From CAVQCA01 sp963763115 (GTDB lineage Bacteria > Pseudomonadota > Gammaproteobacteria > UBA9214), in the NCBI GenBank assembly GCA_963763115.1, contig CAVXNM010000049.1:3679-67678 (forward strand): 64,000 nt of DNA, given 5' to 3'. A program made the position numbers and the translations under genes. The stretch's first letter is position 1; the number at the start of each line of letters is the position of its first letter. Of this stretch, positions 1 to 8,931 are shown one piece after another. The notes below the pieces were generated by a model that saw nothing but the letters and a program-made list of their open reading frames with translations, had not been told where the DNA came from and ran no database searches.

Positions 1-1
1 T

Positions 2-430
2 CAGCATGTTACAATGCGTGTCGTTGTGCGCTACGGTCTGATCGGGGCCATGCCGGTGGCTCTGGGGAAGACCTGGGAGATGACGACGCTGACGCTGCGG
101 ACCCTGTGGAAAATGGTCACAGGAGGTGCATCGATCGAGAACCTGAGCGGGCCGATCAGCATTGCCCGCTATGCCGGTCAGTCAGCGGTGCTTGGGATCT
201 CCGCCTTTCTGGGCTTTCTGGCCGTCGTCAGTGTCAGCCTGGCGGTGCTGAACCTGCTGCCTGTCCCGGTACTCGATGGCGGACACCTGATGTATTACCT
301 GATTGAAGTGGTGAAAGGGAGTCCTGTTTCCGAAGCGGCACAGCTACTCGGTCAGCGGATTGGAATCATCCTCCTGCTGATGCTGATGTCGCTGGCGTTT
401 TATAACGATCTGGCGCGCCTGTTCACATGA
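2..430 (+). CDS. rseP: RseP site-2 zinc metalloprotease, C-terminal part (5' end outside window)
   Basis: The reading frame is already open at the first base, so only the last ~143 residues are present. RseP is an inner-membrane intramembrane protease that cuts anti-sigma factor RseA in the envelope stress response. The visible part carries the second membrane-embedded motif (NLLPVPVLDGGH, around 257-292), whose Asp helps bind zinc, and a hydrophobic C-terminal helix. The catalytic HExxH and most of the PDZ domains lie upstream of the window. bamA begins 10 bp after the stop, the usual rseP-bamA order in Gammaproteobacteria. Confidence 0.95.
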   Translation, partial: QHVTMRVVVRYGLIGAMPVALGKTWEMTTLTLRTLWKMVTGGASIENLSGPISIARYAGQSAVLGISAFLGFLAVVSVSLAVLNLLPVPVLDGGHLMYYLIEVVKGSPVSEAAQLLGQRIGIILLLMLMSLAFYNDLARLFT

Positions 431-440
431 TGTCGTTTCG

Positions 441-2735
441 GTGTCGATGCGTACAGCTGCCATGAGGACCTTTATCCGGATAGTGTTGTTGTCCCTGCTG
501 CTGTGCGGGTCAGCCAGGGCTTTCGAGGCATTTGAAGTCACCGACATACGTGTCGAGGGACTGGAACGTATTTCTCCCGGCACGGTGTTCAACTATCTGC
601 CCATCAAGGTCGGCGACACGGTTGACTCCGATGACACGGTCAATGCGGTCAAAACCCTCTTCAAGACGGGATTCTTCAGTGACATACGCATAGAACGCGA
701 TGGAAGCGTCCTGGTCGTCTATGTCAAGGAGCGCGCAGCGATCAGCAGCATCAAGATTACCGGTAACAAGGACCTGGAGACGGACAAGCTGCTCGAGGGC
801 CTTAAGGATATCGGCCTCGCCGAGGGGCGGGTGTTTGACCGTTCCCTGCTGGACAAGGTGGAACAGGAGCTTCGGCGCCAGTATTTCAGCCGCGGGAAAT
901 ATGCGGTCCAGATAAAGACGACCATCACGCCGTTGGAGCGTAACCGCGTCGGTATCCTGATCGACATCTCGGAAGGCGAGGCTGCCCGTATCAAACAGAT
1001 CAACATCGTCGGAAATCACACGTTCACGGACAAGGAGTTGCGCAAGGGTTTCACCCTGGACACCCCGTCCTTCCTGTCATTCATCACCAAGAACGACCAG
1101 TATTCAAAGCAGAAGCTTTCGGCTGACCTGGAAATCCTGCGATCCTATTACCTCGATAGGGGCTATCTCAATTTCAATATCCTCTCGACGCAGGTATCGA
1201 TCACGCCGGACAAGAAGGACATTTACATAACGATCAATATTTCCGAGGGGGATCAGTTCAGGATCAAGGAGGTCACCCTCTCCGGTGAGCTGGTGCTCAA
1301 GCCGGAGGAGTTGTTCCCCCTAGTAAAGATTAATCCGGATGATGTGTTCTCGCGCAAACGCGTCACGGAGGCGGTTGATCGCATCAGCGCGAAACTGGGT
1401 GACCAGGGCTACGCCTTCGCCAATGTCAACACCGTGCCCGATGTCAACGAGTCAGACAGGCTGGTCACCCTGGCGTTTATCGTCGACCCCGGCAAGCGGG
1501 TCTATGTTCGGCGCGTGAATGTTAAGGGAAATATCACCACCCGCGACGAGGTCCTGCGCCGCGAGATGCGGCAGATGGAAGCCGGCTGGTTTTCGGCGGA
1601 AAAGGTCGAACGTTCCCGCACCCGCCTGCAGAAGCTGGGTTTCTTTGAGGACGTCAACGTGGAAACCCCGGCAGTGCCCGGCACCACGGACCAGGTCGAC
1701 GTCAATTACTCGGTGACCGAGACCTCTTCGGGTAACATTACCGCGGGCGCCGGTTACTCGCAGACATCGGGTATCCTGTTCAACGCAAGTATATCGCAGG
1801 ACAACTTCCTCGGCAGCGGCAAGCGTGTCAGCTTCACCTTCAACAACAGCAAGGTCACGACGATTTACAATTTCTATTACACCGATCCGTATTACACCAT
1901 CAACGGAGTCAGCCGGGGTTTCGGTCTGTTCTACAAGAAGACGGATGCCGACCAGGCGAATATCTCCAGCTACACAACCGATACCTACGGCGCCAATGTC
2001 AACTATGGCATCCCCATAAACGAGTTCGACACCATACGTGTGTCGCCGGAATTCGAGAATCTGAAGCTGAAAGAGACCAGCGAATCGCCGAACGAGGTGA
2101 TAGACTTCATCGACCAGCATGGCAACGATTACAACACGGTCAAACTGACCGGCAGCTGGGCTCATGACACGCGCAACAAGGCGCTTTTCGCCGATGATGG
2201 CGGCTTGCAGAGTGTTTCCGTAGCGACCACCGTGCCGGGTCCCGGCCTTCAATATTACAAGCTGGGCTACGACCAGCGACGCTACGTGCCGCTGACCAAG
2301 GATCTGACCCTGTCCATGCACGCCCAGCTGGGTTATGGCGACGGCTACGGCGACTATAACAACCTGCCGTTCTTCGAAAACTATTTTGCCGGCGGGGTAC
2401 GCTCGGTGCGTGGTTTCGAGGATAATACCCTGGGCCCGACCGACTCGAAGGGCAACCCGATCGGCGGCAGCGTCCAGCTCGTCGGCGGCGCTGAAGTGCT
2501 GTTTCCGATACCGTTCGTGGAGGGTACCAAGTCGTTCCGTCTGGGGACCTTCTTCGATATCGGCAATGTCTATTCGGACGTCGCCAGTTTCGATGCAACG
2601 GAACTGCGCTATTCGGTCGGCGTGTCGTCATTATGGATATCGCCCCTGGGGCCGCTCGCGATAAGTCTGGGATTCCCGCTTAACGCAAAGTCGAGTGATA
2701 ATGTGCAGAACTTCCAGTTTACTGTCGGGTTCTGA
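441..2735 (+). CDS. bamA: BamA, outer-membrane protein assembly factor
   Basis: 764 residues, close to the family's usual ~800. BamA is the barrel subunit of the BAM complex and inserts beta-barrel proteins into the outer membrane. A Sec signal peptide (hydrophobic run ending ...SARA near residue 27) precedes five POTRA repeats (roughly residues 28-425) and a C-terminal barrel that ends in aromatic Phe, the expected barrel-sorting signal (FTVGF). The conserved loop-6 VRGF motif is at about residue 654. The start is GTG at 441; an ATG two codons later is an alternative. It is followed by skp and the lpx genes. Confidence 0.97.
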   Translation: MSMRTAAMRTFIRIVLLSLLLCGSARAFEAFEVTDIRVEGLERISPGTVFNYLPIKVGDTVDSDDTVNAVKTLFKTGFFSDIRIERDGSVLVVYVKERAAISSIKITGNKDLETDKLLEGLKDIGLAEGRVFDRSLLDKVEQELRRQYFSRGKYAVQIKTTITPLERNRVGILIDISEGEAARIKQINIVGNHTFTDKELRKGFTLDTPSFLSFITKNDQYSKQKLSADLEILRSYYLDRGYLNFNILSTQVSITPDKKDIYITINISEGDQFRIKEVTLSGELVLKPEELFPLVKINPDDVFSRKRVTEAVDRISAKLGDQGYAFANVNTVPDVNESDRLVTLAFIVDPGKRVYVRRVNVKGNITTRDEVLRREMRQMEAGWFSAEKVERSRTRLQKLGFFEDVNVETPAVPGTTDQVDVNYSVTETSSGNITAGAGYSQTSGILFNASISQDNFLGSGKRVSFTFNNSKVTTIYNFYYTDPYYTINGVSRGFGLFYKKTDADQANISSYTTDTYGANVNYGIPINEFDTIRVSPEFENLKLKETSESPNEVIDFIDQHGNDYNTVKLTGSWAHDTRNKALFADDGGLQSVSVATTVPGPGLQYYKLGYDQRRYVPLTKDLTLSMHAQLGYGDGYGDYNNLPFFENYFAGGVRSVRGFEDNTLGPTDSKGNPIGGSVQLVGGAEVLFPIPFVEGTKSFRLGTFFDIGNVYSDVASFDATELRYSVGVSSLWISPLGPLAISLGFPLNAKSSDNVQNFQFTVGF

Positions 2736-2765
2736 TGCGCAAACAGGCAACATTGGAGAACTAGC

Positions 2766-3275
2766 TTGAACATATACAGACCAGCACAATCGATGGCGGT
2801 AATTACCGCTGCGGCACTCATCTTCAGCGGCAGCGTTCTCGCGGAAACGAAAATTGGTTTCGTCGACACGGCAAAGCTGATGGAGGCCGCGCCCCAGGTA
2901 AAATCCGCACAAGCCAAGATCGAATCGGAATTTGCCCCCAGGGAAAAGGAACTCGTGGCCCTGCAACAGCAAATACGCACGCTGGAAGACCGCATATCGC
3001 GTGACGGCAGTGTCATGAGCGAGACCGAGAGTTCCAAGCTGGAGCGCGACGTGCTCGCCAAGCGTCGCGACCTCAAGCGCAGTCAGGAGGAATTTCGCGA
3101 CGACCTCAACATCAGGCGCAACGAGGTGCTGGCGAAACTGCAGAAGGATATCTATGATGTGGTCGTCGCTTTCGCCAAGGAGCAAAACTTCGATCTGATT
3201 CTGACGCAGGGCGTGGTCTATTCGAGCGGCAAGGTCGATGTAACCGAAAGCGTGCTGAAGAAGCTCAAACAGTGA
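2766..3275 (+). CDS. skp: Skp/OmpH periplasmic chaperone
   Basis: 169 residues starting at TTG. Skp is a trimeric periplasmic chaperone that holds unfolded outer-membrane proteins on their way to BamA. The sequence shows a signal peptide (cleavage after ...GSVLA), then the family opening KIGFVDTAKLM, then a long charged helical-hairpin region (residues ~40-130) rich in Lys, Glu and Arg that forms the tentacles. Position directly between bamA and lpxD is diagnostic. A TTG start is unusual but no in-frame ATG precedes the signal peptide. Confidence 0.95.
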   Translation: MNIYRPAQSMAVITAAALIFSGSVLAETKIGFVDTAKLMEAAPQVKSAQAKIESEFAPREKELVALQQQIRTLEDRISRDGSVMSETESSKLERDVLAKRRDLKRSQEEFRDDLNIRRNEVLAKLQKDIYDVVVAFAKEQNFDLILTQGVVYSSGKVDVTESVLKKLKQ

Positions 3276-3325
3276 CCGGAGCCGGACACAGCGACGCGCC
3301 TCCGAACCTGTAAGGATGCGACGGG

Positions 3326-4354
3326 ATGGACCTTGTCCTGGGCGAGCTGGCGGGCAGGTTAGGGGGTGAATTGCGTGGCGACCCCGACTGCATGATCAAT
3401 TCGGTCGCGACTCTCCAGCGAGCGGGACAGGGTGCCATCAGCTTTCTGGCGAACAGGTCCTACCGGAAATATCTGACTGCCACGCGCGCCTCGGCCGTCA
3501 TCCTGGAGGCGGTGTTCGCCGATGAGTGTCCAACGGCGACGATAACCGTTGCAAACCCCTACGCCGCGTATGCGCGGGCCGCTTCGCTGTTGACAGCATC
3601 GCCGGTCAGACGATGCGGCGTCCATCCGAGTGCGGTCATCGGCGCGGGCTGCGAAATCGCTCCGTCTGCCTGGGTGGGTCCGCATTGCATCATCGACGAC
3701 GGCGTGACCATTGCTGCAGGCGTTCAGCTGTCCGGCGCCTGTTGCATAGGGAGGGACAGCCGCATCGGTGCTGACTGCGTTATTCATGCCAATGTGGTCA
3801 TCTGTGACGGAGTGAGGATCGGCGAGCGTGTGGTGCTCCACCCCGGCGTGGTGATCGGCAGTGATGGTTTCGGTCTGGCGAATGAACAAGGCCACTGGTT
3901 GAAAGTGCCGCAACTGGGGAGCGTCCTTATCGGTAACGACGTCGAGGTCGGCGCCGGTACTACCATAGATCGCGGCTCTCTTGACGACACCCTGATCGCG
4001 GATGGCGTGAAGCTGGATAACCAGGTCCGTGTTGCCCACAATGTCCGGATAGGCGCGCATACGGCGATAGCCGCATGCGCGGGCATTTCGGGCAGTGCCA
4101 GTATCGGCTGTCATTGCAGAATCGGGGGCGGGGCAGGCATCCTTGGTCACCTTGAAATTACCGACCATGTCGTCATCACCGCCATGAGCCTGGTGACAAA
4201 ATCGATCACCTGTCCCGGGGTGTATTCATCCGGTGTGCCTGCGCAGGAGAATGCGCTATGGAACAGGAATAATGCCCGCCTCAGGCGTCTGGACAGACTG
4301 GTAAGGAAGATTCGAAAGATCGAGCGGCAGTTTGCGCCGTTGGCAACTGACTGA
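3326..4354 (+). CDS. lpxD: LpxD, UDP-3-O-(3-hydroxyacyl)glucosamine N-acyltransferase
   Basis: 342 residues, the family length. LpxD transfers a 3-hydroxyacyl chain from ACP to the amine of UDP-3-O-acyl-glucosamine, the third step of lipid A synthesis, in the cytoplasm. It has an N-terminal uridine-binding domain, then a left-handed beta helix of hexapeptide repeats (residues ~95-300), and a C-terminal basic helix. The catalytic His is expected in VAHNV and falls at residue 238 here. It lies in the skp-lpxD-fabZ-lpxA-lpxB operon. Confidence 0.97.
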   Translation: MDLVLGELAGRLGGELRGDPDCMINSVATLQRAGQGAISFLANRSYRKYLTATRASAVILEAVFADECPTATITVANPYAAYARAASLLTASPVRRCGVHPSAVIGAGCEIAPSAWVGPHCIIDDGVTIAAGVQLSGACCIGRDSRIGADCVIHANVVICDGVRIGERVVLHPGVVIGSDGFGLANEQGHWLKVPQLGSVLIGNDVEVGAGTTIDRGSLDDTLIADGVKLDNQVRVAHNVRIGAHTAIAACAGISGSASIGCHCRIGGGAGILGHLEITDHVVITAMSLVTKSITCPGVYSSGVPAQENALWNRNNARLRRLDRLVRKIRKIERQFAPLATD

Positions 4355-4421
4355 GGCGGCGCACCCGGTGTCGCAGCGATGCTGCAGGGAGCCAACAACA
4401 ACTCATACAGGATGACACCCG

Positions 4422-4868
4422 ATGCCCATGGATATAAATGACATACTCAGGCATTTGCCGCACCGCTATCCCTTTCTGCTGATCGACCGGGTGATTGAAT
4501 TTAACAAGGGCGAATCACTCACCGGCATCAAGAATGTTAGCTATAACGAACCGTTCTTTCAGGGCCACTTCCCGCAGCGTCCGGTCATGCCGGGGGTGCT
4601 GATCCTGGAGGCCATGGCGCAGGCGACCGGTCTGCTGGCATTCCGTACGCTGGAAAATACGGCTGACCGGAACACGCTCTACTTTCTGGTCGGCATGGAC
4701 AGGGTACGTTTCAAGCGTCCCGTGGAGCCCGGCGACCAGCTGCTGCTCTCCGCCCGGCTGCTGAAGATGAAACGCGGCATCTGGATGTTCGACTGCGATG
4801 CCCGGGTGGATGGCGCTATCGCCGCCTCGGCTGAAATCATGTGTACCGAGAGGGACATCAACACTTGA
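4422..4868 (+). CDS. fabZ: FabZ, (3R)-hydroxyacyl-ACP dehydratase
   Basis: 148 residues with a single hot-dog fold. FabZ dehydrates beta-hydroxyacyl-ACP in fatty acid elongation and competes with LpxA/LpxD for the same substrate, which explains its place inside the lpx operon. Catalytic residues are visible as His49 in FFQGHFP and Glu63 in LILEAMAQ. Its TGA stop overlaps the TTG start of lpxA (TTGA), which suggests translational coupling. Confidence 0.97.
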   Translation: MPMDINDILRHLPHRYPFLLIDRVIEFNKGESLTGIKNVSYNEPFFQGHFPQRPVMPGVLILEAMAQATGLLAFRTLENTADRNTLYFLVGMDRVRFKRPVEPGDQLLLSARLLKMKRGIWMFDCDARVDGAIAASAEIMCTERDINT

Positions 4869-5635
4869 TCGATCAACGGGCGGTTGTCGACCGCGCTGCC
4901 GAACTTGCCGGGGATGTCAGTGTCGGAGCCTTTTCGGTGATCGGTCCCGGTGTCGTCCTCGGTCAGGGAACCTGGATCGGCCCGCATGTCGTGATCAACG
5001 GCCCGACGCAGATCGGGAAGGAAAACAGGATTCACCAGTTCGCCTCGATCGGCGATGCACCGCAGGACAAGAAGTATTCAGGGGAGCCGACGCGGCTCGA
5101 GATAGGTGACCGTAATGTGATCCGCGAGTATGTCACCATCAACCGCGGCACGCTCCAGTACGGGGGCGTAACGCGTCTTGGTGACGAGAACTGGATCATG
5201 ACCCATGCACATATTGCGCATGACTGCCAGGTGGGTAACCGGACCGTATTCGCCAACGGCGCGTCCCTGGCGGGTCATGTCAGCGTCGATGACTGCGCAA
5301 CCCTCGGCGGTTATACGCTCGTGCACCAGTTCTGCGCTATCGGAGCGCATGCCTTCTGTGCATTCGGCAGTGTCATCAATAAGGATGTGCCTCCCTTCGT
5401 GACGGTAACCGGAAACCCGGCGCGAAACTCCGGACTGAATGCCGAGGGCCTGCGCCGCCATGGCTTCCCCGATGCGACCCGCAAGGCATTGCAACAGGCT
5501 TACAGGACCCTTTACCGGTCCAACCTATCGCTGCAGGCGGCGTTGCAGCGCCTGCAGGACCAGTCCCGGCAGGATGAGGCGGTCGCCGTGCTGGCCGCGT
5601 TTGTCGAGCACGCAAAACGCGGCATCGTGCGGTAA
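4865..5635 (+). CDS. lpxA: LpxA, acyl-ACP--UDP-N-acetylglucosamine O-acyltransferase
   Basis: 256 residues from a TTG start that overlaps the fabZ stop. The frame is open further upstream to 4841, but family N-termini begin with the IDxxA segment, so TTG 4865 fits best. LpxA performs the first step of lipid A synthesis, acylating UDP-GlcNAc at the 3-OH. The protein is a left-handed beta helix of hexapeptide repeats followed by a C-terminal helical region. The catalytic His is His119 in HIAHDCQVGN. It is followed by lpxB after about 90 bp. Confidence 0.96.
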   Translation: MIDQRAVVDRAAELAGDVSVGAFSVIGPGVVLGQGTWIGPHVVINGPTQIGKENRIHQFASIGDAPQDKKYSGEPTRLEIGDRNVIREYVTINRGTLQYGGVTRLGDENWIMTHAHIAHDCQVGNRTVFANGASLAGHVSVDDCATLGGYTLVHQFCAIGAHAFCAFGSVINKDVPPFVTVTGNPARNSGLNAEGLRRHGFPDATRKALQQAYRTLYRSNLSLQAALQRLQDQSRQDEAVAVLAAFVEHAKRGIVR

Positions 5636-5728
5636 CCATGTTGTTGTCCTTCCCGAATGCAATCGGTAAGTTGAGCGCAACAAGGCTTGGCAGCCTCAAT
5701 CGTCGATTTCAGGAAACCCGTTGTAGTC

Positions 5729-6901
5729 ATGACTGACAAGGTACACCCGTTGCACATCGGCATCATTGCCGGTGAGGTTTCCGGCGATGCGCTGGGAGCG
5801 GGACTGATCCGGGCCATACGGGAACGGGAACCGCACGCGCTGTTCGAGGGCATCGGCGGTCCACGCATGACCGACGCCGGTTGTTTCAGCCTGTACCCCA
5901 TGGAGCGGCTTTCCGTCATGGGCATCACCGAGGTGGTCAGGCATCTGCCGGCGCTGCTGGGCATGAGGCGCGACCTGCATGAACATTTCCTCGCAACACC
6001 GCCGGATATATTTATCGGAATCGATGCGCCGGATTTCAACCTCGGGCTTGAACGCAGCCTCAAGCGCGCCGGTATCAGGACCCTGCATTATGTCAGCCCG
6101 TCGGTCTGGGCCTGGCGTCGGTACCGGGTGCGCACTGTTGCACAGAGCTGCGATTGTCTGCTGACCCTGTTTCCCTTTGAAGAGGACCTCTACCGGCATC
6201 AACCAGTCCAGGTCCGCTGTGTCGGGCATCCACTGGCTGACCAGCTGGCAGACGAAATCAATCCGGCGGTGGCGCGTCACCATCTCGGTTTTCCACTGGA
6301 GGCGCCGCTCGTCGCCCTGCTGCCCGGCAGTCGGCGTGATGAGGTCCGGCGACTCGCCGGACCTTTTCTCCGGACCGCGCTCTGGTGCTGGAAACTGATG
6401 CCGGACATGCAGTTTGTCGCGGCGCTGGCAAACAGGGGGTGCCGTGAGGAATTCGAGAAGGAGCTGAGGCATCATCGGGAATCGTTGCCGCTTACCCTGG
6501 TCAATGGAAGATCCCTCGAGGCGATGGCCGCGGCGGACGCCGTATTGCTTGCCTGCGGCACGGCGGCCCTTGAATGCATACTGCTCAAGCGTCCAATGGT
6601 GGTCGCCTATCGAATGTCGCCGCTGAGCTACCGGATTGCACATCTGCTGTCGGGAACGCGCTCGTATTCCCTGCCGAACCTGCTGGCGGGAAGACCGATC
6701 GTGCGGGAAATCATCCAGCACGGACTCACAGCCGAAAAGCTCGGCGGAGAGATCCTGCGGTTGATCAATAATCGCCGACTGACTCGTGATCTGGGGGAAG
6801 TCTTTTCGGGCATACACGCCGGATTGCGGCGGGACGCAAACCGCTCAGCCGCCGATGCCGTGCTGGACATGGTGGGGCGCAATGACACTCGATTTGCCTG
6901 A
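5729..6901 (+). CDS. lpxB: LpxB, lipid-A-disaccharide synthase
   Basis: 390 residues from ATG 5729; the frame is open back to a TTG at 5687, but the family starts just before HIGIIAGEVSGDALGAGL, so the ATG is preferred. LpxB is a family 19 glycosyltransferase that joins UDP-2,3-diacylglucosamine with lipid X at the inner membrane. Typical features are the N-terminal GEVSGD loop, HYVSPSVWAWR near the middle, and LLPGSRRDEV in the C-terminal Rossmann domain. The 3' end overlaps rnhB by 20 bp. Confidence 0.97.
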   Translation: MTDKVHPLHIGIIAGEVSGDALGAGLIRAIREREPHALFEGIGGPRMTDAGCFSLYPMERLSVMGITEVVRHLPALLGMRRDLHEHFLATPPDIFIGIDAPDFNLGLERSLKRAGIRTLHYVSPSVWAWRRYRVRTVAQSCDCLLTLFPFEEDLYRHQPVQVRCVGHPLADQLADEINPAVARHHLGFPLEAPLVALLPGSRRDEVRRLAGPFLRTALWCWKLMPDMQFVAALANRGCREEFEKELRHHRESLPLTLVNGRSLEAMAAADAVLLACGTAALECILLKRPMVVAYRMSPLSYRIAHLLSGTRSYSLPNLLAGRPIVREIIQHGLTAEKLGGEILRLINNRRLTRDLGEVFSGIHAGLRRDANRSAADAVLDMVGRNDTRFA

Positions 6902-7493
6902 TATTCACAGCAGGCATGTTGCCGGCGTGGACGAGGCAGGTCGCGGACCGCTGGCCGGTCCGGTCATCGCCGCGGCAGTCATCCTCGATCCGGAGAATCC
7001 CGTATGCGGCCTGAAGGATTCAAAGCAGCTCACGCAGGCACGCCGCGAGGCCCTTTACCTGGAAATTACCCAAAAGGCGATTGCCTGGGCAGTCGGCCGC
7101 GCCGGCGTCGGGGAGATAGACCGGCTGAACATACTCCAGGCGACGCTCCTGGCGATGCAGCGTGCCGTTGACATGTTAAGTCCGCCTGCGCACTGCGTGC
7201 TCGTTGACGGCAACCGGTGCCCACGCCTGGACTGTCCAGTGGAGGCTATCGTCAGGGGGGACAGCACGGTCGCGGTGATCAGTGCCGCCTCGATTATCGC
7301 GAAGGTGACCCGTGACCGCGAAATGGTTGAAATGGACCGGCGCTACCCGGGCTACGGTCTTGCACGGCATAAAGGGTATCCGAGCCGGGAACATCTGCTG
7401 GCCCTGCAGCGGCTGGGGGTCACGCCGCTGCATCGTCGCAGCTATGCGCCGGTCAGGAACTTGCTGAGGATGAACGAAGAGGGCGGGAAATAA
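6882..7493 (+). CDS. rnhB: RnhB, ribonuclease HII
   Basis: 203 residues from ATG 6882. RNase HII cuts RNA in RNA/DNA hybrids and removes single misincorporated ribonucleotides. The active-site Asp-Glu pair is in AGVDEAGRGPLAGPV near the N-terminus and further acidic residues are in LVDGNRCP and RGDSTVAVISAASI. The gene starts inside the 3' end of lpxB, the standard lpxB-rnhB arrangement, and its last 41 bp overlap the convergent diguanylate cyclase gene. Confidence 0.97.
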   Translation: MTLDLPDIHSRHVAGVDEAGRGPLAGPVIAAAVILDPENPVCGLKDSKQLTQARREALYLEITQKAIAWAVGRAGVGEIDRLNILQATLLAMQRAVDMLSPPAHCVLVDGNRCPRLDCPVEAIVRGDSTVAVISAASIIAKVTRDREMVEMDRRYPGYGLARHKGYPSREHLLALQRLGVTPLHRRSYAPVRNLLRMNEEGGK

Positions 7494-8595
7494 TGGCCGC
7501 AGCTGCAACAGGCAGCTGCTTCACACTCTCGAAATCCGCGCGATAGACGGTGACCCGGTCGCGGCCTGACTGTTTGCTCTTGTAAAGCGCAACGTCCGCT
7601 TTTTCCAGGACATTCCCGGCGACATCGACACTTTCCGGAAAACTGGCGATGCCGATGCTGGCGGAGGCAGCAATGTGCTGCCCGTTCGTGCCAAACGAGG
7701 ATTCGTGAATGGCGGCGCGGATACGTTCAGCGGCGATCCGTGCGGCTTCACACCGCGTGTGCGGCATCAGGATGACGAATTCATCGCCGCCATAGCGGGC
7801 CACCACATCGGAGGTTCTGACGCAGTCACTGATCGAACCGGCCACCGTCTTGAGCAGGGTGGTGCCTGCGGCATGGCCAAAATGGTCGTTGACCTTCTTG
7901 AGTCCGTCCACGTCGATCATCATGAGCGTGAAGGGCTGAGGGTAGCGTTCCACCGTGGTGATCTCCTTGTCCAGCAGGGTGCTGAAGGCACGCATGTTGA
8001 GCAGGCCGGTCAGCTCGTCAGTCTGCGACAGCACGGTGATCTTCCGCCTGGCATGGTGGATATCTTCGGCCAGCAGGGAGGTTACGTAGGCCACCAGCAG
8101 GAACGGCGAGAAATTCGCCATCAGGGTGGTGAATGTCGCAGGAGAGATGATATCGGAACCGTAGTCGACGTATCCCATGAAGAGATAACAGGCGGCGATC
8201 AGCAGGACTTCCAGCATGGTCATCACCTTGCCCAGGGTAATGGCGCAGGCGATGATAACCAGCAGGTACAGGTTGAGCAGCGGACTTGCTGTTTTTCCCG
8301 TGAAAATGAGCGCGAAGGTGATAAAGGCAATCATCCCCCAGGTTTGAATGGCCAGTTTCCAGCGTGTTTCGTGCACACAACACCTGAAATAGCGAAACAG
8401 CAGCACAAAGCCGGCGAAAGATACCATGACAACGACCAGGGCATCGGGTTTTTCGATCGGGCGTGTCGGGATGTGGAAATACAGCATGACGAGAATGAGC
8501 AGCAGCCACTGCAACTCGGTCATGCTGTGATTGAAGCTCCGCAGATCGTCACCTCCATGGATTGACGTGACACGTTCTTGAATTTTCGACTTCAT
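7453..8595 (-). CDS. membrane-anchored diguanylate cyclase (GGDEF)
   Basis: 380 residues. The N-terminal half (residues ~25-195) holds five to six hydrophobic segments, so the protein is anchored in the inner membrane. A GGDEF domain follows, beginning at about residue 215 (TDELTGLLNMRAF) with an intact signature YGGDEFVIL. This predicts synthesis of cyclic di-GMP from two GTP. No RxxD inhibitory site is seen immediately before the GGDEF motif (DVVARYGGDEF). No EAL domain or recognisable soluble sensor is present. It interrupts the rnhB-dnaE neighbourhood on the opposite strand and overlaps rnhB tail to tail. Confidence 0.93.
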   Translation of the reverse strand: MKSKIQERVTSIHGGDDLRSFNHSMTELQWLLLILVMLYFHIPTRPIEKPDALVVVMVSFAGFVLLFRYFRCCVHETRWKLAIQTWGMIAFITFALIFTGKTASPLLNLYLLVIIACAITLGKVMTMLEVLLIAACYLFMGYVDYGSDIISPATFTTLMANFSPFLLVAYVTSLLAEDIHHARRKITVLSQTDELTGLLNMRAFSTLLDKEITTVERYPQPFTLMMIDVDGLKKVNDHFGHAAGTTLLKTVAGSISDCVRTSDVVARYGGDEFVILMPHTRCEAARIAAERIRAAIHESSFGTNGQHIAASASIGIASFPESVDVAGNVLEKADVALYKSKQSGRDRVTVYRADFESVKQLPVAAAAIISRPLRSSSASS

Positions 8596-8931
8596 GGGTT
8601 CTTCCGATCGATAGTCTCAACAGGCCGGGGCCAACTTGTTATCGACCGCCACACTGTGACATTTAACCAACAGCAGTCGCCGGTTGCGCGAGGAGCTACG
8701 GGTTAATTGCCGGAAGGGATTACCCGTCCCTCGTGATGCCGCTTACCTACGGGGATGGGGCATGGGGGTCTGTCCCATGCTATAGTTTCGAGCCTGGAAT
8801 CGTCCCGCTGGAAAAGCGTGAATATGAATTAAAGTAACAGTTAAAACAATAACATGAGCAATACATCCAGAATTACTATCGAGCGGCGCCTCAGCCCGAG
8901 AACAGCCCCCCGGACACGGAAGCCCTAGTCC
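8596..8931. other. intergenic region between divergent diguanylate cyclase and dnaE
   Basis: 336 bp without a credible gene. It must hold the promoters of both divergent genes. A short hairpin is visible (GCATGGG at 8760-8766 pairing with CCCATGC at 8774-8780). No operator or riboswitch was recognised. Confidence 0.5.

Noticed and set aside
1452..2321. 289-codon open frame antisense to bamA
   Set aside because: No ribosome-binding site or domain; bamA is intact.
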